Source of the DNA: Treponema sp.
Lineage (GTDB): Bacteria > Spirochaetota > Spirochaetia > Treponematales > Breznakiellaceae
NCBI GenBank assembly: GCA_031288815.1
Contig: JAITQR010000037.1
Span: 1-13,698 of the forward strand
Direction: 5' to 3'
Length of the DNA stretch: 13,698 nt
The notes beneath the pieces were generated by a model, which did not search any database, was not told where the DNA came from, and was given only the letters and a program-made list of their open reading frames with translations. Positions 5,314-12,141 of the stretch are shown in pieces (positions within the stretch are counted from its first letter, which is position 1; each line of letters begins with the position of its first letter). A program made the position numbers and the translations under genes.

Positions 5314-7647
5314 CTAAGGATTGTCTTCCGCCTGGTAGAAGCCGTTTTTCCAGTTAAAGCGGCTGGTGTCCGGCAGGGGGACGGCGTTTTGTACGGATTT
5401 CATCAGGTTCCGGTACCCGGCTTTTTTAAGCGGCGGGCCGGAAAGATCCAGTATGAAGCGGCTAAAACCCGCCTCCCGTAAAAAGGGTATCTTGTCCACA
5501 ATGGAGAAGGGGCGCTCGGGGTAAACCACGGAGCCCTCCTTCCCGCTGGACAGGCGGAACTCCTCCCCCCGGCTGTCGGTAAAACCCTTGAAACCGTAGA
5601 TCCCGCCCAGATCGGCGCGGACGCGGAACAGGGCGGGCCAGGCAAAGACGGTGACAAAACAGAGGGAACGGCGGCCGGGGCTCAGGGTCTTCTCCAGGTT
5701 TTGCCGGTTGTTCTCCAGGGGGGAGACAAAGTATTCCGTTCCCAGGGAAGAAACGAAGGAGGCGGCCCAGCGGTTGAACACGTAAAGGTAAGGGCCCGCG
5801 GCAAGAACCGCCGCCGGGGATTGATCCGCCGGATCGCGCCGGAGGGCGTCTCCCCGGAAAAAGGAAAAGTGGCCGGGGTTATTCACCATGAACTGACGGT
5901 ACCCCTTCCCCATCAGGGCCTTGATTTCCTCCGCCAGAGCCTCTTCATCTCCCTGGGGAAAGAAAGGGTCGAGGGAAAGGATGATCTCCCCCTTGTTAAA
6001 GGGCAGGGGCGCTTCCCCCTTCCCCAAAAGCCGGGCGGCGTTCTTCCCGGTTAGGGCAAGGATCACCCGCTGTGGCCGGGCCGATTGCAGGATATAGAGA
6101 TCCTCCACCCGGGACACGGCGACGTAAAATCCGCCGGGAAAAGCCTCCGTTTCCCTTTCCCTCCCCCGTCCCCCGAGAGCCCCTTTCCCGCGGGAAGAGA
6201 GCTCCAGGGGCGGGGCCTTGTCCCGGCCGGGGCTCCGCCGGAAGCCGTCCAGATTCCGGGGAATCACCGGGGGATAACGTTTCGACATGGCCTTGGTCTG
6301 GATCAGGTACACCCCGTCGCCGGGACCGAAACCTTCGGGAATGGAGATCCAGCAACCGCCGGCTCCCCCCTTCCCGGACTTTTCGGCGGGGCTTGCGGAG
6401 AAAGTTCCGGTGGCGGGATCGGCGGCCTCGACGGCGACGAGCTTGTGGGACCGCCGCTCCGAATCGTCGGCCCGGTGGAAACGCAGCGAGTCTCCCGTCC
6501 GGGGAAGGATCTGCCTCGGGGCGATAAGCCCCAAAGGCCCCGCCCCGGCGCGCCTTACCTTGAGGATGGTTCCCAGGGAAATCCCGGTTCCGCCGTCCCT
6601 GGAGGGCTCAAGCCAGTCGGGACATAGCGGGGCCGCTTTCCCCCCGTCCGTCCCCGACGGGCGGCGATCCGGTTCCGGCGAAGGGCCCTCCGGGGAGGAC
6701 AGGGTTTCGTCCCTGTCGTCCATACCCGCCCGGTAGTAAAACTCCGTCTTTGACCGGGCAAAGTCGTTCCGCAGTATCTCCAGGGCCCGGTCAATCGTTT
6801 CCCTGAGCCTTTCCCCATTCTCCTCTTCGGCCAGGGCGTCCAGGACCAGGCGGTAGGCGGATACCACCGTCCCCACGTATTCGGCGCTCTTCATCCGTCC
6901 CTCTATTTTGAAGGAATTTATCCCCGCCTCGGCCAGTTCCGGAATCCGGACAAGCAGTTGGAGGTCATGGGGGCTGAAGTAGTAACCTTCCTTTCCGCCG
7001 GAGAGAGGGGCGCTCAGGGGCGAGTCCTCCCTCATGCCGTCCGGGCGGTAATAGCGGCGGCAGGCCTGGGTACAAAGCCCCCGGTTGGCGGATTTCCCCC
7101 CCAGATAACTGGAAAAAAGGCAGAGCCCGGAGGCGCTGACACAGAGAGCCCCGTGTACAAATACCTCAAGCTCCATGTTGGTATTGGCCCGGCAAGCCCG
7201 CAGTTCCGCCAGGGAAAGCTCCCGGGCCAGAACCACCCGGGAGAAGCCGTAACGGGAAAGGGCGTTAGCTCCCCTGGCGGAGGCGATGTTCATCTGGGTT
7301 GAGGCGTGGAGTTTGAGGGAGGGAAAACAATCCCGGACCATGGCGGCGACCCCGAAGTCCTGCACGATAAGCCCGTCCGGCCCCAGGGCGGCGAGGTATT
7401 TGAGCAACTGGTACATCCGATCCGCCTCGCGCTGCTCAAAGACCGTATTCACCGTAACATATAACTTCCGGCCCATCCGGCGCAGGGTTTTCAGGGCCCC
7501 TTCGAACTGGGAATAGCTGAAATTGGCGCTCCGCATTCTGGCGTTGAAGCTTCTGAGCCCCAGGTAGACCGCGTCCGCCCCTTCCCCGGCCGCGGCGTCC
7601 AGGGCCTCGGGGGAACCGGCGGGGGCCAATAACTCGACAAAATTCAT
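5314..7647 (-). CDS. Peptidase U32 family protein, long form (probable RNA hydroxylation enzyme family)
   Basis: A 777-residue U32 (COG0826) protein. The N-terminal core (about 1-300) starts MNFVELLAPAGSPEAL and holds the U32 signature EVFVHGALC (161-169) and FKIEGRMK (246-253). Cys169, Cys176, Cys192 and Cys196 form the cysteine set that in characterised relatives binds a 4Fe-4S cluster. Known relatives hydroxylate tRNA U34 (TrhP), 23S rRNA (RlhA) or act in ubiquinone synthesis (UbiU/V); the peptidase name is historical. A Pro/Ser-rich linker (about 315-345), a small beta-rich domain (about 355-455) and a C-terminal domain with VNNPGHFSFF follow, making it longer than TrhP or RlhA. I cannot tell which RNA it modifies. 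It has no Shine-Dalgarno before the ATG at 7647; it is divergent from trxA and convergent with ssb. Confidence 0.88.
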   Translation of the reverse strand: MNFVELLAPAGSPEALDAAAGEGADAVYLGLRSFNARMRSANFSYSQFEGALKTLRRMGRKLYVTVNTVFEQREADRMYQLLKYLAALGPDGLIVQDFGVAAMVRDCFPSLKLHASTQMNIASARGANALSRYGFSRVVLARELSLAELRACRANTNMELEVFVHGALCVSASGLCLFSSYLGGKSANRGLCTQACRRYYRPDGMREDSPLSAPLSGGKEGYYFSPHDLQLLVRIPELAEAGINSFKIEGRMKSAEYVGTVVSAYRLVLDALAEEENGERLRETIDRALEILRNDFARSKTEFYYRAGMDDRDETLSSPEGPSPEPDRRPSGTDGGKAAPLCPDWLEPSRDGGTGISLGTILKVRRAGAGPLGLIAPRQILPRTGDSLRFHRADDSERRSHKLVAVEAADPATGTFSASPAEKSGKGGAGGCWISIPEGFGPGDGVYLIQTKAMSKRYPPVIPRNLDGFRRSPGRDKAPPLELSSRGKGALGGRGRERETEAFPGGFYVAVSRVEDLYILQSARPQRVILALTGKNAARLLGKGEAPLPFNKGEIILSLDPFFPQGDEEALAEEIKALMGKGYRQFMVNNPGHFSFFRGDALRRDPADQSPAAVLAAGPYLYVFNRWAASFVSSLGTEYFVSPLENNRQNLEKTLSPGRRSLCFVTVFAWPALFRVRADLGGIYGFKGFTDSRGEEFRLSSGKEGSVVYPERPFSIVDKIPFLREAGFSRFILDLSGPPLKKAGYRNLMKSVQNAVPLPDTSRFNWKNGFYQAEDNP

Positions 7648-7655
7648 GGGAACTC

Positions 7656-7684
7656 AGTGTATTATCGAAGCGGCTTTGGTACAA
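7656..7684 (-). promoter_or_regulatory. Candidate promoter of the U32 gene (near-leaderless)
   Basis: On the minus strand TTGTAC (7679-7684), a 17-nt spacer and TACACT (7656-7661) end 8 nt before the ATG. The boxes are weak (3/6 and 4/6). An alternative -10, GATAAT (7661-7666), would give a leader of about 7 nt. Either way the leader is too short to carry a Shine-Dalgarno. Confidence 0.4.
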
Positions 7685-7701
7685 GTCGGATAGCCGTGAT
7701 A

Positions 7702-7730
7702 TTGCCCGAAACCCCGGCGCCGGTTATAGT
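7702..7730 (+). promoter_or_regulatory. Promoter of trxA (leaderless type)
   Basis: TTGCCC (7702-7707), a 17-nt spacer and TATAGT (7725-7730) lie so that the usual +1 position falls on the A of the ATG at 7737. No Shine-Dalgarno is present between the -10 box and the start. Confidence 0.6.
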
Positions 7731-7736
7731 TGGATT

Positions 7737-8060
7737 ATGAGTAAAGGCATAACCATAACCAGCGAAAATTTCGAGTCCGAGGTTCTTAACTCCCGGATTC
7801 CGGTGTTAATAGATTTCTGGGCCGAGTGGTGCGGTCCCTGCAGGATGATCGGCCCTGTTATCGATCAGCTCGCGGCGGAGTACGAAGACCGGATCAAAGT
7901 TGGCAAGATCAACGTGGACCAGGAAACGGCGCTTTCGGACAGGCATGGCATCGTATCCATCCCCACCCTTATGGTCTACAAAGACGGCAGCCCGGTCCAG
8001 CAGAAGGTAGGCGCGGCCTCCAAACAGGACATTGAGGGGCTCTTCAAAGATCTGGTGTAG
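7737..8060 (+). CDS. trxA: Thioredoxin
   Basis: A 107-residue classic thioredoxin, the cytoplasmic dithiol carrier reduced by thioredoxin reductase that feeds electrons to ribonucleotide reductase, peroxiredoxins and methionine sulfoxide reductase. The active site WCGPC has its cysteines at 32 and 35 within FWAEWCGPCRMIGP. The cis-proline Pro76 sits in SIPTLMVY and the buried Asp26 is present (LIDFWAE). There is no signal peptide, and the length is the family norm. The ATG at 7737 gives the family's normal N terminus; it has no Shine-Dalgarno and is probably read from a leaderless mRNA. The gene is a single unit, divergent from the U32 gene and convergent with the LTD lipoprotein gene. Confidence 0.97.
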   Translation: MSKGITITSENFESEVLNSRIPVLIDFWAEWCGPCRMIGPVIDQLAAEYEDRIKVGKINVDQETALSDRHGIVSIPTLMVYKDGSPVQQKVGAASKQDIEGLFKDLV

Positions 8061-8076
8061 ACAAGACGCGGGGGCG

Positions 8077-8152
8077 GCCTGTTGCCGGCCGGAAGGACAG
8101 GCTGAGGAAATCCGGCCCTCCCTGTTCCCTCGCGGGCCGGCCGGATGGCCGG
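8077..8152. terminator. Hairpins between convergent trxA and LTD lipoprotein genes
   Basis: GCCTGT (8077-8082) pairs with ACAGGC (8097-8102) around a GC-rich loop, and CCGGCC (8137-8142) pairs with GGCCGG (8147-8152) around GGAT. Together they fill the 118-nt gap between two convergent genes and may end both transcripts. The second hairpin is part of the REP-like repeat. T-runs are short (TATTTTCT after 8160). Confidence 0.45.
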
Positions 8153-8188
8153 GGCGGTAAATATTTTCTCCTGGAAATTTAGCCTTCG
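8120..8188 (+). repeat. REP-like hairpin element, copy 2
   Basis: This is the second copy of the degenerate element at 4578-4645. Shared landmarks in order are CCCTGT, CTCGCG, GCCGGCC, ATGGCC, GGGCG and AATATT, then AGCCTTCG. The last ten bases overlap the stop codon and final codons of the lipoprotein gene, so that end of the match may be coincidence. Confidence 0.45.
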
Positions 8189-9273
8189 TAGCGTTTGGGA
8201 TTATTCGGCCCTCCCGGCGTGGCGCTGGAATTAGCGGTAATGTACCAGTCTCCGGCGTCGTTGCCGTCCGAAACGCTTTCTTCCCGGCAAATGCTGCGGG
8301 TCGGGGTGGTCTTCCCGGTAATTACCGCGTCCTGAGGGCCGGCTATTTTCCCGTCCTCGGAGAGCCAGGCCTCCTGCCGGTAAAGCATATCCGCGGCCTG
8401 GACAAACTCCTCTTTTGACCACCAGGAATCGGGAGCCTCGCTCAGTATCACCGCGTCGATGATCGTATCATCCTGATCCGTCAGGTAAACCACGTCGGTA
8501 GGGTGAAGCAGCTTGGCGGAGCCCGGTACCCAGAAATCCCTGGCCTTGTCATGGGCCTCGTTGCCCTTGGAAAGGTCCAGATCCGGCCCGGTTTCATTCA
8601 CCGCCCCCGTATCCGAATCCAGGGTCCGCAGATGAAGAAGGATGTACTCATCCGCGGCGACTTCCACGGGAGGGAACTCAAACACCAGGGGATCCTTGGT
8701 GTTCCCGGCGATATAGAGACGCAGGGCGCCCAGGCTTCCCTCTTCCAGGGCTTTGAGTTCCACGAATTCGGTCCTGGGTTTGGAATACTCCGTCCGCAGT
8801 TCGTTGATAAGAAGCCGGGGAACCCGCTCGTTCCTGGTACGGAAGGGGATCAGCACGTTCAGGGTATTCCCGGCATGGTCTTCCACCAGGATATCCGCGA
8901 TAAACCGTTCCCCCCCGGCGGGGTTTTCCCCCAGGATAAGCTTTACATCGGTACCTTCGCTTAAGGACTCGACAGGCAGGAAGGGCTCAAGGTTGAGGGA
9001 TTTGACCCGCACGGGCAGGGAAAACCGAAAGTTGATCTCCCGGTTGGAGAGAGGCTGGTAGGCCAGGAAAACCGGGGCTTCCGAACTGGAGCCAAGGATC
9101 TCCTCGACCAATTCCCCGGTGGAACAGGTAGATAGGAGGCAGAGCAAAAAGACTGCCAGGGCCCGGAGGACGGGCGGGCGGCGAATGACCGGATGGAAAA
9201 CGATCGGGCCCGCGAAAGGCGCGATGGCGCCTGGCGGCGTTGTTTTGCTTTCGAATACCGCAAATTTATCCAT
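8179..9273 (-). CDS. Lipoprotein with Ig-like and lamin-tail (LTD) domains
   Basis: A 364-residue predicted envelope lipoprotein. A long basic leader (RRPPVLR at 31-37) precedes a hydrophobic run and a candidate lipobox LSTC ending at Cys50; Thr at -1 is unusual but spirochaete lipoboxes are relaxed. Residues about 65-147 look like an Ig-like domain (FRFSLPVRV, VEDHAGNTLNVLIPF). Residues about 151-355 match a lamin-tail domain: RLLINELRTEYSKPRTEFVEL at its start, VVYLTDQDDTIIDAV in the middle and the closing DW...TPGGPN. LTDs in bacterial surface proteins are thought to mediate binding, but the partner here is unknown. The ATG at 9273 is fixed by GGGGAGG 6 nt upstream. The gene stands alone, with the 56-bp block shared with ssb 72 nt before the start. 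Confidence 0.82.
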   Translation of the reverse strand: MDKFAVFESKTTPPGAIAPFAGPIVFHPVIRRPPVLRALAVFLLCLLSTCSTGELVEEILGSSSEAPVFLAYQPLSNREINFRFSLPVRVKSLNLEPFLPVESLSEGTDVKLILGENPAGGERFIADILVEDHAGNTLNVLIPFRTRNERVPRLLINELRTEYSKPRTEFVELKALEEGSLGALRLYIAGNTKDPLVFEFPPVEVAADEYILLHLRTLDSDTGAVNETGPDLDLSKGNEAHDKARDFWVPGSAKLLHPTDVVYLTDQDDTIIDAVILSEAPDSWWSKEEFVQAADMLYRQEAWLSEDGKIAGPQDAVITGKTTPTRSICREESVSDGNDAGDWYITANSSATPGGPNNPKRYEG

Positions 9274-9279
9274 GAAGAA

Positions 9280-9286
9280 CCTCCCC
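9280..9286 (-). promoter_or_regulatory. Shine-Dalgarno of the LTD lipoprotein gene
   Basis: GGGGAGG on the minus strand lies 6 nt before the ATG at 9273. It excludes the longer reading frame that begins near 9381. It is the same 7-mer used by ssb. Confidence 0.75.
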
Positions 9287-9345
9287 AATTTTGGCGGCCC
9301 CGGACCGGAAGACGGCGGGGCTTCCATTTTCAAGTTTCTCAGCCC

Positions 9346-9401
9346 TATATAGGGCGCCGGGACGCGCGGCGGTTTAATCAAATTGGAAAAAATTGAATTT
9401 T
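9346..9401 (-). promoter_or_regulatory. 56-bp promoter-like block upstream of the LTD lipoprotein (copy 2)
   Basis: This is the second copy of the block at 4646-4701, 47 of 56 identical. Its TATATA end lies inside a perfect 14-bp palindrome (9342-9355), whereas the ssb copy keeps only one half. The A/T-rich end also holds the -35 box of the divergent gene at 9418. The two bases that make the TT of that box are among the nine positions that differ from the ssb copy. Confidence 0.6.
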
Positions 9402-9411
9402 TTGCTATTCC
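9383..9411 (+). promoter_or_regulatory. Candidate promoter of the 9418 gene (leaderless type)
   Basis: TTGGAA (9383-9388), a 17-nt spacer and TATTCC (9406-9411) end 6 nt before the ATG at 9418. A TG at 9403-9404 makes an extended -10 and may compensate for the weak hexamer (3/6). No Shine-Dalgarno is present. Confidence 0.4.
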
Positions 9412-9417
9412 TTTATC

Positions 9418-9849
9418 ATGAGCGAGGCAGAGACCATCAGGCTGGAACTTCGGGCTTCCCTTTTTTACCGGGAGGATCGGAGCCTTGTTCCCTGGCGGCC
9501 TGTCGCGGCGGGGACAGAGGAACGGCTCTTTTGTTTCACCCTGGACGCTGTTCAGGGGCGGAGTATTGAACCCGATCCCGCCCGTTTCCTGGGCCCCCTT
9601 TTAGCAGCGGGGCGTTCCGCGGCCGGATCGGCGGAACCGGCCGGCGGTCTGGAACTTCCCGCGGGGAGCTACCTTTTCGCCCAGCGAAGGGAAGCCCTGG
9701 ACCGGCAAGCCGCTATCGAAATGGCCATGGAACTGCAAAAAGACGGGCTCTGGGAGCGGCTCAAGCTTGAGGATCGGCTGTATCTGAGGTATCTGTTCGA
9801 GGACGGGAAGATAGTGACCCAGGTATTTCGCCCTTACCGGGTCCCGTGA
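9418..9849 (+). CDS. Hypothetical protein, 143 residues
   Basis: I do not recognise this protein. It has no signal peptide and no membrane segment, so it is probably cytoplasmic. The N-terminal half includes LELRASLFYREDRSLVPW and a Gly/Ala/Pro-rich stretch around 60-82. The C-terminal part (about 90-143) is charged and probably helical, ending DRLYLRYLFEDGKIVTQVFRPYRVP. Codon use matches the neighbours and no strong alternative frame exists. The ATG at 9418 has no Shine-Dalgarno and a weak promoter ends 6 nt before it. It is divergent from the LTD lipoprotein and converges on the DUF2259-like gene 17 nt away. Confidence 0.7.
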   Translation: MSEAETIRLELRASLFYREDRSLVPWRPVAAGTEERLFCFTLDAVQGRSIEPDPARFLGPLLAAGRSAAGSAEPAGGLELPAGSYLFAQRREALDRQAAIEMAMELQKDGLWERLKLEDRLYLRYLFEDGKIVTQVFRPYRVP

Positions 9850-9850
9850 A

Positions 9851-9867
9851 GGGCCTTCGCGAGGCTC
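9851..9867. terminator. Small hairpin between convergent genes
   Basis: A 6-bp stem with one G-U pair (9851-9856/9862-9867) and loop TCGCG fills the 17-nt gap between the two stop codons. It is short and has no T-run, so it is only a weak terminator candidate. Confidence 0.3.
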
Positions 9868-10571
9868 TACCAGCGCATGGTTTCCACCATGTAGCGGGTC
9901 TCGTAGCCGCCTGAAACCTGTTTCCTCATTTCAATGACAAAGATTATTGAATTCCCTTCGGGGGCGACGATGACTTTTTTCATCTTGTAAGTCACGATAA
10001 GGGGCCGTTTTATCCCGGGGTTTCCCACGGTATAGGTTTTTCGTCTCCCGGAAGCGTTGATTTCTTCCAGGCTGATGTAAAACGAGGACTTTAGGCCGCT
10101 TCCGGAACCTTCGGTACTGGGAACCAGCCGGGCTTTGTAGGACAGACTCCGCTCGAAATTCCGGAATTCGATGCTTTCTCCCTGGGGGGAACCGCTGTCG
10201 GTATCCAGGGCGATGTACAGGGGAATGCCCTGACGGAGGAAATTTATCCCATGCCGGTCCGCGATGGCGGTATTTCTGGAAATAAGCCGGTAAAAGGCCC
10301 CGGAACCGTCGGTTCCCGCGGATACCGGCCTGTCATGGGAATAGGAAATCTTACCCCCTGAAACAAATTCGTTCTTCGCCACGTCAACGACAAACACATC
10401 CGCCCAAGGCGTTAAAGTCCCGGACCGCACTCCGTACTGGGCAAACATATAAGTTCCGCCATCGGAAGAAAAGCCAAGATCCACAAAAGACGCGGTATCC
10501 CCGCCCCAAAGGGCAAAACCACTCAAGCAAAGGATCCCGGCGGTCAAAAAGAAGATCTTTTTCGACAACAT
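9867..10571 (-). CDS. Secreted protein resembling DUF2259 (COG5497)
   Basis: A 234-residue predicted exported protein. A clear signal peptide (KK followed by IFFLTAGILCLSGFALWG) covers about residues 1-24, with cleavage probably near ALWGGD. The mature start SFVDLGFSSDGGTYMFAQYG and the later FVVDVAKNEFVSGG resemble what I remember of DUF2259, a family of predicted secreted proteins without a known function; the assignment is from memory and moderate. The body looks mostly beta-rich. The ATG at 10571 is supported by AAGGAG 6 nt upstream and rules out the longer frame starting at 10631. I see a possible -10 (TATTGT, 10587-10592) but no convincing -35. It is divergent from the 10650 membrane protein. 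Confidence 0.78.
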   Translation of the reverse strand: MLSKKIFFLTAGILCLSGFALWGGDTASFVDLGFSSDGGTYMFAQYGVRSGTLTPWADVFVVDVAKNEFVSGGKISYSHDRPVSAGTDGSGAFYRLISRNTAIADRHGINFLRQGIPLYIALDTDSGSPQGESIEFRNFERSLSYKARLVPSTEGSGSGLKSSFYISLEEINASGRRKTYTVGNPGIKRPLIVTYKMKKVIVAPEGNSIIFVIEMRKQVSGGYETRYMVETMRW

Positions 10572-10577
10572 TGGTAT

Positions 10578-10583
10578 CTCCTT
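10578..10583 (-). promoter_or_regulatory. Shine-Dalgarno of the DUF2259-like gene
   Basis: AAGGAG on the minus strand lies 6 nt before the ATG at 10571 and decides this start over two upstream in-frame starts. Confidence 0.7.
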
Positions 10584-10595
10584 CATACAATATCG

Positions 10596-10608
10596 GAAGC
10601 TGAGCTTC
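10596..10608. promoter_or_regulatory. 13-bp palindrome between divergent genes
   Basis: GAAGCT, a central G, then AGCTTC form a perfect odd palindrome. It lies 25 nt upstream of the DUF2259-like start and just upstream of the -35 box of the 10650 gene, so it could be an operator for either gene. No other copy was noticed in the window. Confidence 0.35.
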
Positions 10609-10612
10609 AGTC

Positions 10613-10641
10613 TTGAGAAAAACCCGGTCAATGACTATGCT
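10613..10641 (+). promoter_or_regulatory. Promoter of the 10650 membrane-protein gene (near-leaderless)
   Basis: TTGAGA (10613-10618), a 17-nt spacer and TATGCT (10636-10641) end 8 nt before the ATG at 10650. The upstream in-frame TTG at 10641 overlaps the -10 box, which argues against that start. No Shine-Dalgarno is visible. Confidence 0.5.
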
Positions 10642-10649
10642 TGGTAAAC

Positions 10650-11471
10650 ATGACGCTATCGGGCAGGAACATCTTCTTCAGGGTAGAAATTCTCCTTGCG
10701 GGGGCGGCTTTTGTCTTTACCGCCATGATGGCCTTAAGGGTCATCCCGGCCTGTCCCGCTATCGCCGGAGAAGCCTCCCGGCGGGCGCCGGATTTTTTCC
10801 AGCACTTTCTGGGGGCGGATCCCTACGCCCCCTTTGCCGCGCTGGCCGGCGCGGCCGCCTATGCCCTGGTTTCCCTTATCCTTATCTACTACTTTTTTGA
10901 AAAAACCCAGGCGCCGGAGATCCTCTTTGTCACCCTTTTCGCGCTTTCCTTTTCCGTCGAGGGGATGCGGATCGTCACCCTCCTGCAAGAAGTCCAGGTG
11001 ATCCCCGCCCTGTACCTTCTGATATCTTCCCGGATACTGCTCTTCGGCCGTTTTTTCGGGCTTTTTTCCCTCTTTGCCGCCAGCGTCTACGCGGCGGGGC
11101 TTGAACAGCAGAAAGAGCGGAACATCGTCTTTATCATCGCGATCATCACGCTGATGATCGCCCTGAGGGTTCCGATTGATGTCCTTACCTGGGATTCGAG
11201 CTACAACATGATCAACGGCTACACCTTAATGTTCCGCATGGTGGAAATAGGGATACTCCTTATTACCGTGATTAGCTTTTTTATCTCCGCCTGGTCCAGG
11301 GGCGCCGCCGAATACGTTGCCATCGGCATCGGCTCCTTTCTGGCGTTCCTTGGGCGGAACCTGTTCCTTTCCGCCGATACCTGGTTTAGCGTGGCCCTGG
11401 GGATGCTCCTTCTCGCCACGGGAACCTGGTTCATCTGTACCAGGCTGCACAAGGTATATCTCTGGCTATAA
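10650..11471 (+). CDS. Polytopic membrane protein, unknown function
   Basis: A 273-residue inner-membrane protein with about eight hydrophobic segments (roughly residues 10-30, 61-83, 90-108, 117-152 as two, 158-178, 196-214, 221-240 and 244-263). I do not recognise the family. A soluble loop of about 28 residues follows the first helix, and a short loop LEQQKERN lies near 151-158. The arrangement recalls membrane sensor domains, but no kinase, cyclase or other output domain follows. I chose the ATG at 10650 (MTLSGRNIFF) over the TTG at 10641, because the latter lies in the -10 box. The gene is a single unit, divergent from the DUF2259-like gene and convergent with the lipid-kinase-like gene. 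Confidence 0.8.
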   Translation: MTLSGRNIFFRVEILLAGAAFVFTAMMALRVIPACPAIAGEASRRAPDFFQHFLGADPYAPFAALAGAAAYALVSLILIYYFFEKTQAPEILFVTLFALSFSVEGMRIVTLLQEVQVIPALYLLISSRILLFGRFFGLFSLFAASVYAAGLEQQKERNIVFIIAIITLMIALRVPIDVLTWDSSYNMINGYTLMFRMVEIGILLITVISFFISAWSRGAAEYVAIGIGSFLAFLGRNLFLSADTWFSVALGMLLLATGTWFICTRLHKVYLWL

Positions 11472-11494
11472 GGTTGAAGCGGCTTTTTCGGAGT

Positions 11495-11518
11495 CCGGCG
11501 GTTTGATAAGGCCGCCGG
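11495..11518. terminator. Bidirectional hairpin between convergent genes
   Basis: CCGGCGG (11495-11501) and CCGCCGG (11512-11518) form a perfect 7-bp GC stem with a 10-nt loop. It lies between the stop at 11471 and the opposing stop at 11526. A short T-rich run follows on the plus strand. Confidence 0.6.
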
Positions 11519-11525
11519 CTTATGT

Positions 11526-12101
11526 TTAGAGAAGCGCCAGGGAGACCGCCATGCCGACCGTTACCGGCAGGGCAAGGTTGTCGTAATCTTCCAGGGGCAG
11601 GGCTTCCACCACCGTGGCGGTAAAGGCCGCCACCAGGGCGACGCGGAAATCCCCGGAGACCCCCAGGGCGGATACCAGTACCGCGGCGAAGCAGGCCAGG
11701 GAACCTTCAACGCTCTTTCCGCAGAGGACAGAGGGCCTGAGGCGGCCGAAAAACCTGCCCACAAGGCTGGCGAAACCATCGCCGAAGGCCAGGGCGTAAA
11801 TGGCTATGGAAGCCGCCGGGGAGGGATAGAGAAGCAGGGCGAGAAGGGCCCCCAGGCCCAGGGTTACCGGGCCCATAACAAAGCGGCCCCTGTCCCGCTC
11901 CCGGGAAGCCATGCTGGTGACGGAGGAAACAAAGGGAACCTGGATCCCCGCGAGGCGGAGGCTTTCCATCCAGGCGTAACCCAGGGTTCCCGCCGCCAGA
12001 ATCAGAACCGTGGCGGGACGGCTCAAGGCCGCCATCAGCGGGCTCAGGGCGATTAAAAAGTGTATTGATTTTCTGATAAGCTCTGTTTTAAGATCCCCCA
12101 T
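11526..12101 (-). CDS. Diacylglycerol/polyprenol kinase family membrane protein
   Basis: A predicted 191-residue membrane protein of the Sec59/VTE5 dolichol-phytol kinase and CdsA-like superfamily, whose members use CTP to phosphorylate lipid alcohols. Family marks in order are ELIRKSIHF near the N terminus, FGDGFASLVGRFFGR, GKSVEGSLACF and, near the end, EALPLEDYDNLALPV. The rest is mainly hydrophobic helices. The substrate cannot be told from sequence; undecaprenol or diacylglycerol recycling is possible. The start is uncertain. I use the ATG at 12101, just before the conserved segment; the frame stays open to an ATG at 12176 and a TTG at 12203. None has a well-placed Shine-Dalgarno, and an inverted repeat lies at 12112-12141. 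Confidence 0.75.
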   Translation of the reverse strand: MGDLKTELIRKSIHFLIALSPLMAALSRPATVLILAAGTLGYAWMESLRLAGIQVPFVSSVTSMASRERDRGRFVMGPVTLGLGALLALLLYPSPAASIAIYALAFGDGFASLVGRFFGRLRPSVLCGKSVEGSLACFAAVLVSALGVSGDFRVALVAAFTATVVEALPLEDYDNLALPVTVGMAVSLALL

Positions 12102-12111
12102 GTCAAATTTA

Positions 12112-12141
12112 GGGCCGGAGATTGTAAGACTGCCCCGGCCC
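12112..12141. repeat. Inverted repeat before or inside the lipid-kinase-like gene
   Basis: GGGCCGG (12112-12118) and CCGGCCC (12135-12141) form a perfect 7-bp stem with a 16-nt loop. If the gene starts at 12101 this is a leader hairpin, 10 nt before the ATG; if it starts at 12176 or 12203 it is coding. Confidence 0.45.

Noticed and set aside
7725..7736. A Shine-Dalgarno for trxA
   Set aside because: No GGAG-like sequence stands at proper distance; the interval reads as a -10 box instead.
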